A stretch of 64,000 bases of DNA from Manis javanica (Eukaryota; Chordata; Mammalia; Pholidota; Manidae): NCBI RefSeq assembly GCF_040802235.1, contig NC_133172.1, positions 31,701,738 through 31,765,737 of the forward strand, given 5' to 3'. Below the pieces are notes generated by a model. It was not told the DNA's origin. It searched no databases and saw only the letters and a list, made by a program, of their open reading frames with translations. Position 1 is the stretch's first letter. Every line of letters starts with the position of its first letter. Below are positions 22,751-33,596 of the stretch, piece after piece. The translations under genes were made by a program, and so were the position numbers.

Positions 22751-25700
22751 TTATACTCCACATATGAGTGAAATCATTTGATACTTGTCTTCCTCCTCCT
22801 GGCTTATTTCACTGAGCATAATACCCTCTAGCTCCATCCATGTTGTTGCAAATGGTAGGATTTGTGGTCTTCTTATGGCTGAATAATATTCCACTGTGTA
22901 TATGTACCACATCTTCTTTATCCATTCATCTACTGATAGACACTTAGGTTGCTTCCATTTCTTGGCAATTGTGAAAAATACTGCGATAAACATAGGGGTG
23001 CATCTGTCTTTTACAAACTGGGCTACTGCATTCTTAGGGTAAATTCCTAGAAGTGGAATGCCTGGGTCAAATGATATTTCTATTTTGAGCTTTTTGAGGA
23101 ACCTCCATACTGCTTTCCACAATGGTTGAACTAATTTACATTCCCACCAGCAGTGTAGGAGAGTTCCCCTTTCTCCACAACCTTGCCAACATTTGTTGTT
23201 ATTTGTCTTTTGGATGGTGGCGATCCCTACTGGTGTGAGGTGATATCTCATTGTGGTTTTAATTTGCATTTCTCTGATGACTAGTGACATGGAGCATCTT
23301 TTCATGTGTATGTTCATCTGAATTTCTTCTTTGGCGAACTATCCGTTTAGCTCCTCTGCCCATTTTTTAATTGGACTATTTGTTTTTTGTTTGTTCAGGT
23401 GTGTGAGCTCTTTATATATTTTGGATGTCAACCCGTTATCGGATCTGTCATTTATGAGTATAATCTCCCATACTGTAGGATACCTTTTTGTTCATTGATG
23501 GTGTCCTTTGCTGTACAGAAGCTTTTCAGCTTGATATAGTCCCACTTGTTCATTTTTGATTTTATTTCCCTTGCCTGGGGTGATATGTTCCTGAAGAAGT
23601 TGCTCATGTTTATGTCCAAGAGATTTTTGCCTATGTTTTTTTTAAGAGATTTATGGTTTCATGACTTACATTCAGGTCTTTGATCCATTTCGAATTTACT
23701 TTTGTGTATGGGGTTAGACAGTGATCCAGTTTCATTCTCTTACATGTAGCTGTCCAGTTTTGCCAGCACCATCTGTTGAAGAGACTGTCATTTCCCCCAC
23801 TGTATGTCCATGGCTCCTTTATCGAATATTAGTTGACCATATATGTTTGGGTTAATGTCTGGAGTCTCTATTATGTTCCACTGGTCTGTGGTTCTGTTCT
23901 TGTGCCAGTACCAAACTGTCTTGATTACTGGGGCTTTGTAGTAGAGCTTCAAGTTGGGGAGTGAGATCCCCCCCACTTTATTCTTCCTTCTCAGGATTGC
24001 TTTGGCTATTCAGGGTCTTGGGTGTTTCCATATGAATTTTTGAACTATTTGTTCCAGTTAGTTGAAGAATGCTGTTGGTAATTTGATAGGGATTGCATCA
24101 AATCTGTATATTGCTCTGGGCAGGATGGCCATTTTGACGATATTAATTCTTTCTAGCCAAGAGCATGGGATGAGTTTCCATTTGTTAGTGTCCTCTTTCT
24201 CTTAAGAGTGTCTTACAGTTTTCAGGTTATAGGTCTTTCACTTCCTTGGTTAGGTTTATTCCTAGATATTTTATTCTTTTTGATGCAATTGTGAATGGAA
24301 TTGTTTTCCTGATTTCTCTTTCCATTAGTTCATTGTTAGTATATAGGAAAGCCACAGATTTCTGTGTATTAATTTTGTATCCTGCAACTTTGCTGAATTC
24401 CGATATTAGTTCCAGTAATTTCGGAGGGGAGTCTTTAGGGTTTTTAATGTACAATATCATGTCATTTGCAAATAGTGACAGTTTAACTTCTTCTTTACCA
24501 ATCTGGATTCCTTGTATTTGTTTGTTTTGTCTAATTGCCATGGCTAGGACCTCCAGTACTATGTTGAATAACAGTGGGGAGAGTGGGAATCCCTGTCTTG
24601 TTCCCAATCTCAAGAGGAAAACCTTTCAGTTTCTCGCTGTTCAGTATGATGTTGGCTGTGGGTTTATCATATATGGCCTTTATTATGTTGAGGTACTTGT
24701 CCTCTATACTCATTTTGTTGAGAGTTTTTATCATGAATGGATGTTGAATTTTGTCGAATGCTTTTTCAGCATCTATGGAGATGATCATGTGGTTTTTGTC
24801 CTTCTTTTTGTTGATGTGGTGGATGATGTTGATGGGTTTTCAAATGTTGTACCATCCTTGCATCCCTGAGATGAATCCTACTTGATCATGGTATTTGATT
24901 TTCTTGATGTATTTTTGAATTTGGTTTGCTAATATTTTGTTGAGTATTTTCGCATCTATGTTCATCAGGGATATTGGTCTGTAATTTTCTTTTTTGTGTG
25001 GTGTCTTTGCCTGGCTTTGGTATTAGAGTGATGCTGGCTTCATAGAATGAGTTTGGATGTATTCCCTCTTTTTCTATTTTTGGAAAACTTTAATGAGAAT
25101 GCATATTATGTCTTCTCTATATGTCTGATAAAATTCAGCGGTGAATCCATCTGGACCAGGGGCTTTGTTCTTGGGTACGTTTTTGATTACTAATTCAATT
25201 TCTTTGCCGGTAATTGGTCTGTTTAGATTTTCTGTTTCTTCCTTGGTCAGTCTTGGAAGGTTGTATTTTTCTAGAAAGTTGTCCATTTCTTCTAGGTTTT
25301 TCAGCTTCTTAGCATATAGGTTTTCATAGTATTGTCTAATAATTCTTTGCATTTCTGTGGGGTCCGTCATGATTCTTCCTTTCTTGTTTCTGATTCTATT
25401 GATGTGTGTTGATTCTCTTTTTTTCTTAGTAAGTCTAGCTAGAGGCTTATCTATTTTGTTTATTTTCTCAAAGAATCAGCTCTTGGTTTCATTTTTTTCT
25501 ATTGTTTTATTCTTCTCAATTTTATTTATTTCTTCTCTGATCTTTAGTATGTCCCTCCTTATGCTGACTTTAGGCTTCATTTGTTCTTCTTTTTCCAATT
25601 TTGATAATTGTGATGTTAGACTATTCATTTGGGATTGTTCTTCCTTCTTTAAATATGCCTGAATTGCTATATACTTTCCTCTTAAGACTGCTTTTGCTGC

Positions 25701-26584
25701 GGCCCACAGAAATTGGGGCTTTGTGTTGTTGTTATTTGTTTCCATATATTGCTTGATCTCTATTTTGATTTGGTCATTGATCCATTGATTATTTAGGAGC
25801 ATGTTGTTAAGCCTCCATGTGTTTGTGGGCCTTTTTACTTTCTTTGTACAATTTATTTCTAGTTTTATACCTTTGTGGTCTGAAAAGTTGGTTGGTACAA
25901 TTTCAGTCTCTTTGAATTTACTGAGGCTCTTTTTGTGGCCCAGTGTGTGGTCTATTCTGGAGAATCTTCCATGTGCACTTGAGAAGAATGTGTATCCTGT
26001 TGCTTTTGAATGTAGAGTTCTATAGATGTCTATTAGGTCCATCTGTTCTAGTGTGTTGTTCAGTGCCTCTGTGTCCTTACTTATTTTCTGTCTGATACAT
26101 CTATCCTTTGGAGTGCATGGTGTGTTGAAATCTCCTAAAATGAGTGCATTGCAGTCTATTTCCTCCTTTAATTCTGTTAGTATTTGTTTCACATATGCTG
26201 GTGCTCCTGTGTTGGGTGCATATATATTTATAATGGTTATATCCTCTTGTTGGACTGAGCCCTTTATCACTGTGTAATGTCCTTCTTTATCTCTTGTTAC
26301 TTTCTTTGTTTTGAAGTCTATTTTGATACTAGTACTGCAACACCTGCTTTTTTCTCCTTGTTTGCATGAAATATATTTTTCCATCCCTTCACTTTTAATC
26401 TGTGCATGTCTTTGGGTTTGAGGTGAGTCTCTTGTAAGCAGCATATAGATGGCTCTTGCTTTTTTATCCATTCTATTATTACTCTGTGTCTTTTGATTGG
26501 TGCATTCAGTCCATTTACATTTAGGGTGATTATTGAAAGATATGTACTTATTGCCACTGCAGGCTTTAGATTCATGGTTACCAA
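22751..26584 (-). pseudogene. L1 ORF2 (endonuclease and reverse transcriptase), broken
   Basis: The start is at 26584 (MVTMNLKPA). The N-terminal endonuclease keeps its key motifs in pieces: LNVNGLNAP, LQETH, LGDFN, RIDHTLG and SDHKG. The reverse transcriptase follows ([11 protein letters not shown], then [16 protein letters not shown]). The catalytic motif in the piece at 24227-24613 reads FAND instead of FADD, so one metal-binding aspartate is lost. The C-terminal part (22751-23317) includes the Cys-rich [10 protein letters not shown] region. At least six frame breaks separate these pieces. Confidence 0.85.
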
Positions 26585-27173
26585 AGGTTCAAGGGTAGCT
26601 TCTTTAGTATCTTTCTAACTTAACTCGCTTATTGAGCTATTATAAACACTGTCTGATGATTCTTTATTTCTCTTTCCCTTTTTATTCCTCCTCCATTCTT
26701 TATATGTTGGGTGTTTTATTCTGTGCTCTTTTGTGTTTCATTTGACTGCTTTTGTGAGTAGTTGATGTTATTTTTTGCCTTTAGTTAGTATTTGGTTGGT
26801 CTGCTTTCTTTGTTGTGATTTTGTTTTCTCTATTGACATCTATTTAGTCTTAGGAGTGCTTCCATCTAGAGCAGTCCCTCTAAAATACCCTGTAGAGTTG
26901 TTTGTGGGAGGCAAATTCCCTCAACTTTTGCTTGTCTGGGAATTGTTTAATCCCTCCTTCATATTTAAATGATAATCGTGCTTGATACAGTATTCTTGGT
27001 TCAAGGCCCTTCTGTTTCGTTGCATTAAATATATCATGCCATTCTCTTCCGGCCTGTAAGGTTTCTGTTGAGAAGTCTGATAGCCTGATGGTTTTTCTTT
27101 GAGGTGACCCTTTTCCTCTCTCTAGCTGCCTTTAAAATTCTGTCCTTGTCTTTGAGCTTTGCCATTTTAATTA

Positions 27174-27734
27174 TTATGTGTCTTGGTATTGTCCTCCTTG
27201 GGTCCCTTCTGTTGGGAGTTCTGTGTACTTTGTGGTCTGAGCGACTATTTCCTCCCCCAGTTTGGGGAAGTTTTCAGCAATTATTTCTTCAAATACACTT
27301 TCTATCCCATTTTCTGTCTCTTCTTCTTCTGGTACCCCTATAATGCAGATATTGTTCCTTTTGGATTGGTCACACAGTTCTCTTAATATTGTTTCAGTCC
27401 TGGAGATCCTTTTATCTTTCTCTGCATCAGCTTCTATGCATTCCTGTTCTCTAGTTTCTAATCCATCAATGGCCTCTTGCATCTCATCCATTCTGCTTTT
27501 AAATCCTTCCAGAGACTATTTTATTTCTGTATTCTCCCTCCTTAGCTCTTGCATATTTCTCTGCAAGTCCACCAGCATGGTTATGACCTTAATTTTAAAT
27601 TCTTTTTCAGGAAGATTGGTTAGGTCTATCTCCCCAGATTCCTTTTCAGGGGAGACTGTCTGGGTTAATCTGGTCTGTATCAAATTTTTCTGCCTTTTCA
27701 TGGCAATAGAGATGGTTGTGGGTAGTTTGCACAT
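27174..27734 (-). pseudogene. L1 ORF1 (RNA-binding chaperone), broken
   Basis: The first half starts at an ATG at 27732-27734 with the family start MKRQK and continues for 72 codons to a TAG at about 27513-27515. The same frame resumes (SRMDEMQEAIDGLETREQE) through the coiled coil into the RNA-recognition-like domain (NNICIIGVPEEE). Further on, the frame shifts near the segment that should read into the C-terminal domain. In life, ORF1p binds L1 RNA as a trimer. Here at least one stop and one frameshift prevent that. Confidence 0.85.
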
Positions 27735-28511
27735 GTCAGCTGGGAGAACATCTGTTCTTGTAGTTTGTGGCCTTCTCCTGGGAGAACAGTGACCTCTAGT
27801 GGCTTGTTCTGGGCAGTTGAGCGCAGATGGGGTTTCTGATTCTTACCCGGCCTCTGTGAAGGAAGCTCCACATGCGGTTGCTGTGGGCGTGGCCACTCTC
27901 GGGCTTCTGCTCCGCTATGGCAGGGCCACGCCAGAGTGGGAATGGGCGGGAGGCTGTTTATCTCCATGAGGGGCCTTGGAGCTGCACTGCCGCCCAGGGG
28001 TTTAGGGCACGCGGAGATCCCCAGATTCCCAGCTGCTGAGCTGATTGTGCCAGGATGCTTCCGTCCAGCTGTGGGATCCCTGTTCTTTTAAGACTTTCAA
28101 AAAGCACTCTTTTCTTTGTCCCAGGGGCGCCAGCTGCAGTGACCCACTCACAGATTTTACTGTCCCATTTCCCTAATATCCAGCACCCCATGCACTGTGT
28201 GTCTGCGCTCCAGTGCAGATGGCTAGGGCTGGGTGTTTAGCAGTCCTGGGCTCCCTCTCCCTTCCCGCTCCAACTCCTCTCCTCCCGCCAGGAGCTGGGG
28301 TGAGGGGCGCTCGGGTCCCGCTGGGCAGCAGCTTGTATCTTACCCCCTTCACGAGGCGCAGGGTTCTCGCAGGTGTAGATATAGTGTGGCTGTTGTCCTG
28401 TATCTTCTGGTCTCTCTTTTAGGAATAGCTGTATTGCATTTTCAAAAATATGTATGTTTTTGGGAGGAGATTTCCGCTGATCTACTCATGCTGCCATCTT
28501 GGCTCCTCCCC

Positions 28512-28529
28512 TGATGCTCCTTGACTTTT
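28512..28529 (+). repeat. Target-site duplication, right copy
   Basis: An exact copy of the 18 bases at 22397-22414, lying directly beyond the L1 5' end. Confidence 0.95.
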
Positions 28530-28539
28530 AAAAATTGTT

Positions 28540-28790
28540 TTTACTTCTTATTTTTTTAATATAAATTGCCATATTTGCTTCAGTCAGTTTGAGTGGGTTT
28601 CTGATCTACGTCATATTACAAATTTGTCACACACATCTTTGTCCACAGGGAAAATCCCTTATTTCCTTAAGAGAGAGACCCAAAAGCAGAAATTGTGGAT
28701 CAAAGCAGAACATTTTTAAAGTTCCTAATATGTACTGACAGACTGTTCTCCAGAAAGTCTGTGACAATTGATCCCGCCTGAGTAGGGAGA
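28540..28790. repeat. Old dispersed repeat, continuation
   Basis: 'ccaaaagcagaaattgtgga', then 'tcaaagcagaacatttttaa' and 'ctgttctccagaaagtctgt' resemble the second half of a common diverged element. The first half may be at 21660-22000, split by the L1 insertion. Confidence 0.35.
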
Positions 28791-30109
28791 TAGGCTGTGA
28801 TGTGCTCCCAGTATGGTCTCTGTATTTGGAAATAACCACACTGGAATGCTGCTGCCGAAAGGTCTTAGCAAGAACACTCAGTGTCCAACTGCCATGAATG
28901 TCGAGTGGACACTGGGGCCAGGTGAGGAGGGACCAGGCAGCCTGGAAGGCTGCTTCCAGGTGGATCTTGAAGCAAAGTCCAAATCATGGGTAGATTAAGG
29001 AAAACTCAAGAGGCAGGCAGGCAGGATGGTACTGAGAAGTGACGGCTCCCAGAAACTACTGAGTCACTCTGGGCTAACAATCACCAGTTGTAGCCCTCCA
29101 AATGCCTATTTCTCCTCTCTTTCTAACCTCTTGCTCAATTTTTTTAAATGGCCCAGAATCCTTTTCTCTCTAGAATTGAGAGCCTGAGCAGGGAGTTTTA
29201 TTTCTAGGGACATTCTAGATGCAGTAGTTATTTAGCCAAATTCATCATAATGGAAGACTGGAAAAGGTTGAAATGTGACTCAGAAACATCAGAACTACCC
29301 ACATCATCAGAGAAAGGCTTAGCCTGCCTACTTCTCTGCCCATTTTGAAAAGAAGAGGCTAGGCCATGGGGTCCTAAGGCAGGGGCTTCTTACTCTCCAT
29401 TGCCATTTGGCAGGTACCTGGCAGGCATGTAACTGCATTCCCTAAAGGACAGGCCAAAAGTCCACCCAATTCCTGTGCTGTTCACTGTTTGTCCCCTACA
29501 CACACCAGCCTGCTCTGGGCCCTGATAATGAACACATGGCACCCCTCGCCCCCAACATCCAGCTGCCTGGCTGCCTGTCCTCGGTGCTGCGGTGTGGAGT
29601 GGACACGTGGGGGCTGCATGGCCGGGGTCTGGCAGTGCTGCCTTCCCGCACTCCAGACCATGGCTCCAGCCATCCCTCTCACCGCTCCAGCTGCGGCTGA
29701 GTTCCTCTAACTCTACCAGCTCTCCTGGTCCCTCTGGACCCCTTGACAGTAGCAGCTCTGTGCTGTGCTAGTCCCTGAGCACCTCAACACCCTTTGTTGG
29801 GCCACCACACCTCTGTAACTAGTCCTTTCATTTGACTCTCTTCAGTTCAAACCCTCATTTCAATTTGCCATGTATCTCCTGACATCAAACTAGCTCAAAC
29901 ATTCCAAAATTCTAATATGCAGAGCTCTAAAAGTCCTAGAAATGATAAATCCTTTCTTGTTGTCCAAATGAGAAAACTTTCTTGTTCAGATCAGGGGAGA
30001 AGCAATTGGCCTATGGTCACAGTATAATTTACAGGAAAAGCCAGAGTAAGGAGTGAACCCACCCCATAGAGACCCTTGCTCATGACACAGGAGCTACCCA
30101 GTAGGGTTT
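28791..30109. other. Unannotated sequence, nothing recognised
   Basis: Open frames are short and chance-like. No RNA gene, splice-bounded exon or named repeat was found. Confidence 0.45.
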
Positions 30110-30270
30110 GCAGCTCTGTTTCTTAGCTGTGTGACCTCACCCAAGTGACCTTCCCTCTCTGAGATGGTAACCTCTACCAACTTCAGAAGGTAATTGTGAG
30201 GATTAAATGAAAAGACATGCATAAGCACCTAACGCAGTTTATACACATAACTAGTACTTATCATCCGCTC
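30110..30270 (+). repeat. MIR-like SINE fragment
   Basis: Sense MIR: 'cttagctgtgtgacctcacc', 'aagtgaccttccctctctga', then 'attgtgaggattaaatgaaa' and 'gcataagcacctaacgcagt'. The order and spacing match the MIR 3' two thirds. Confidence 0.7.
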
Positions 30271-30689
30271 ATGAGAGCATTTGGAATCAAGGTCTGTCAG
30301 TTGCATGATGAGTGACCAGCGAGGGTGCCTCCCCTGGCAATGAAATGGACCACTTAAAATACAAACAAACAAAAAAGCAAACTAGCCAGCCTGCTGCTGG
30401 GGAAGAACAGAGCAGACTCAGAAGGCCTCTCCTCCCTCTGGCAACACCCCTTCTGTCATCCTGGATCTGTCAGTGGCTGTGATCTCCACGAGGTCAGGGA
30501 CCATGATGCCAGCAGAGCTCAGGTCTCCTTGCTGAAGGACTCAGCACAGAGAAACACACAGAGAAGGTGGGGTGTGGAGCTGGAGGGACATGCAATCATC
30601 GGCCCTCTGTGTCCCTGGTGCCCTTCCAGGAGTGAGGGACCCAGTGGGGAGCAAGATAAGGCATTGACCTCTAAGGCTCACCTGAGATC

Positions 30690-30800
30690 CTGTAATGTAA
30701 TTCATTTTAAAAATGAGAAAATGGAAGCCCAGAGGGAGACTGCATCCCTTCAGTGACCCACAGCTAGTCAGTGAAGCTGCCAAAATCAATCTTAGAATGC
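30690..30800 (-). repeat. MIR-like fragment
   Basis: 'cattttaaaaatgagaaaat', 'ggaagcccagagggagactg' and 'gtgacccacagctagtcagt' follow the antisense MIR order. Confidence 0.5.
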
Positions 30801-30929
30801 CATGCCCCGCCAAGTTCTGCTTCAGATTTGGTCTGTGTTAAGTAATGGGAAGAAGGGCAGAGGTAGCTGTTTTATTTCACTTTTGTAGGACTTTGAGAGG
30901 TCAGAAAATAATTGCCCTGCAAACATTAC

Positions 30930-31290
30930 AGTAAGTATTCTGTTTAATCATTTAGTCACCTGCTCATCCACTATGGAAAGGTATTAATGCCAAACAGCCT
31001 TCAGATAGGTTAAGGAAAATGAAAAGCTTTTATGCTGTTATGTGAAAAAAGCAAAGCACAGAACAGTGATTCCATATAGTCTTACTCCTACAAAAACAAT
31101 CAGGACACAGTTATGCATTTGCACAGGAGTAGAATATTTCTAGAACACAAAAAAACTTGCAACTGGCTGCATCTGGGTAGCAGACTAGGGTCTAGGAGAA
31201 GAGGAAGATTTACTTTTCATTCTAAACTGTTTTTTGACTAGTTTCAAGTTTTTCATGAATTACATTTTCCATTAAAATACTACAAAGAGT
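30930..31290. repeat. Old LINE-like 3' fragment
   Basis: 'gttatgtgaaaaaagcaaag', 'cagttatgcatttgcacagg' and 'ctggctgcatctgggtagca', followed by a T-rich tail, resemble an old L1/HAL1-type 3' end. The family is not certain. Confidence 0.4.
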
Positions 31291-31870
31291 AGAGAAAATT
31301 AGGACAAAAACAGTCAAAAGCAATAAACAGAACAACTCTGTCTTTGACTTTGGATAATTCTCCCATATTGTATATCCTATAAGAGAGGGCCAACCTGGTA
31401 ACAGCAACAAGGCCGTTGGGAATTCCTGGCAGTTGACATGCATTGTGGCTTTATGAGGGCAGCTCTTCACAACAGCTGCAGGGGTTTCAGCCATTCCGGG
31501 TTAGACGTCTATGTTCCCTGTTCTCACAATTCCATTTGTGCCCACGTGACAAGATGAAGCCACCCAGCAAAGCACAACACTCTTTTAGACACAACCGCGG
31601 TAAAACAGTGGCTTCACTTCCTGGTAGGCACATGAGGTCCTCTTTCTGAAGGTACAGTTGTAAAGTATGTATATCTAAAAGCCTTTAACAGTAAGCCCCT
31701 ATCTACCCCCCACATCTAGGAACTTAATCAAAAGGAGGTAACTAGCAAGAACACAAGACTGGTTCAACACACACACACAGGCACATTCTTACAATGGAAT
31801 ACTGAATCACCACTAAAAAGAATAACAGGATCCATTTCACTGATATGCAGAGTGACTCATTAAATGAAAA
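31291..31870. other. Unannotated sequence, nothing recognised
   Basis: It contains a short CA run near 31770. The minus frame at 31222-31494 has hydrophobic stretches, but it has no start context, splice sites or recognisable family. Confidence 0.4.
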
Positions 31871-31879
31871 ACTAGGAAA

Positions 31880-32130
31880 TAAAACGATAGCAAATACCTA
31901 TATGGCACTTGCTATGTGACAAGGGCCATTCTAAGCACTTTACATATACTAATTCACTTCATTCTTTTCTCAAAACTGTGAGCTTTTGACCGCATTTCGT
32001 AGATGAGGGAACTGGCAAAGAGAGCTAAAGTGACTGGCTTCGGTCACATAACAGGCAAGCCACAAAATAGGGATCAGAAGCCAGGCAGTGTTGGCTCCAA
32101 AGTTAGTTCTTAACCATTGCTTCCCAGCAC
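31880..32130 (-). repeat. MIR SINE, nearly complete
   Basis: Antisense MIR with good order over 250 bases: 'atggcacttgctatgtgaca', 'ttctaagcactttacatata', 'agatgagggaactggcaaag', 'gtcacataacaggcaagcca' and 'ccaggcagtgttggctccaa'. It is one of the best-preserved MIRs in the window. Confidence 0.75.
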
Positions 32131-32279
32131 ATGTAATATGATGCCATTCATAGCAAAACAGAAAGGAACTTTAAAGGAGAGTTGCCCAGCTACTAACATT
32201 GATTGTATGATTGTAGATTAATCCTTAATTTTCTATTTGGCTGGCATTTATTAACTCAACCTGTTACTATTTTGGTGTT

Positions 32280-32610
32280 AAAAAATATCTATATTCCCTT
32301 TGATTCAAGAATCAGAATCTACTCTCAGGAAATTATGAAAGGGATGCCAGCAAATATGCATGAATAAAGGCATTTATCACAAAATAATTACAATAACAGA
32401 AAATTAGAACCCAACTAAATGTCCAACAAGGGAGTGGTTAAATAAAATATGCTATCTACACATGGTAAAAGAATAAATACTGACATGGTGAGATGTCTAT
32501 GCTCTGAAAAAAAGAACTAGTGAGCTACATTTGTGAAGTAGAGCATAAATGTGCAGAGGACAAGTGTGAAAGGAAACATAAGAAATAGCAGCAACCACCA
32601 CAGGGTGTTG
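32280..32610 (+). repeat. Old L1/HAL1-like 3' fragment
   Basis: 'attacaataacagaaaatta', 'gaacccaactaaatgtccaa' and 'gggagtggttaaataaaata' are the old LINE counterpart of the 'caacctaaatgtccatcag' region at the L1 ORF2 end. It is diverged, with no frame. Confidence 0.5.
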
Positions 32611-33517
32611 AAATTGTGCCTTTTATACTTGTGATATTTCTGAATCTTCCAAGTTTTCTGCCCTCAGTGTATATTACTCCTGTAATATACCATCCTGCTC
32701 AAGTATCAGAACGGAGACAACAAAATGCCTGGGACTTAAAGTGCCCTTTTCACTGTGATACTCAGGAGAGAGAATTCAGGGTTCTACTAGCAAAACAAAA
32801 CAAAGCAAAACTTAAAATAATTTCTACCTAAACAACCAGCCTCTGTCAGAGGAGTATCAAGAAACAGTCAAGATGCAGAGAGACACCAAGGTGTCTTCTT
32901 GAGCAAATGCCTTCACTCAACATGTCTCCTGCCACCAAGCCAGCCAGGCAGCCCCTCTCTAGGATGACTGTGCAGGGAATGCAAAAAGGTCGATCAAATA
33001 AGGATGCGCAACTCAAACATTTACTTTTCAAACATCTTCAGAAAGTTTATCATACACAAACAAGCACAGGAGAGAGAAGAAAGGTTCAAGTTCAAGCCAA
33101 TTCATTTGCCCAGTGGTCCTAAGGAACACAAGTATCATACCTGAAGGGTGGGGTTAGGGAGTCCCTTTAGCAGCCAAGCAGACAAAGAGCACGGCTGACT
33201 AGACAAACTTTGTGGATTTGGGGAATTGGTTGTGAAAAATATTGTGGAATAAATATAACCAGAGTCATCACAAAAAAGGTTTGAAGATGCCAGTGAGCAT
33301 GCAAGTAGCATGCACTGGGAAAATAATGCAAGGGAAACATGAATGCATCCAGAATAGTCCATAAGCTACTCATGCAATGTATTTCAACAAGCACACTGCT
33401 ACTATAGTCAAGGGAGGCAAACTTTAAGGAAAACTGCAAAATAATATGACAGCAAATTTCAGTCATTCATATAAAACCATCACCATTTTTGTCAGGTTCT
33501 CATATCTCTTTTACTAC
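32611..33517. other. Unannotated sequence including an unusual unique block
   Basis: The part at 32840-33125 matches no repeat I know. It has a plus-strand frame of 71 codons (32907-33122) rich in basic residues and an antisense frame of 61 codons. No paired splice sites could be supported. The rest is AT-rich with no recognised feature. Confidence 0.35.
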
Positions 33518-33582
33518 TACAGTTGGCCCTTGAACAACTCAGATTTGAACTGCATGGGTCTACTTACATGTGGATATTTTTC

Positions 33583-33596
33583 AATAAAAAGATTGG
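33583..33596 (+). repeat. TSD of the L1 insertion, left copy
   Basis: aataaaaagattgg at this site matches aataaaaatattgg at 40772-40785 in 13 of 14 positions. The two copies bracket both L1 bodies between them. Confidence 0.75.

Larger units (their letters stand above)
22415..28511 (-). mobile_element. Full-length L1, minus strand, 18-bp TSD
   Basis: The 5' end lies at about 28511 (on the minus strand 'ggggaggagccaagatggca', the start shared by local L1 copies). It is followed by a GC-rich 5' UTR (about 27800-28500), ORF1, ORF2, a 3' UTR and an A tail (a T run at 22411-22416 on the plus strand). At about 6.1 kb it has the usual full L1 length. It is bounded by a perfect 18 bp duplication. 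Both ORFs carry stops and frameshifts, so it is dead. The perfect duplication suggests moderate to young age. Confidence 0.95.

Noticed and set aside
24246..24869. Plus-strand open frame of 207 codons
   Set aside because: It is the antisense shadow of the minus-strand L1 ORF2 reverse-transcriptase region.
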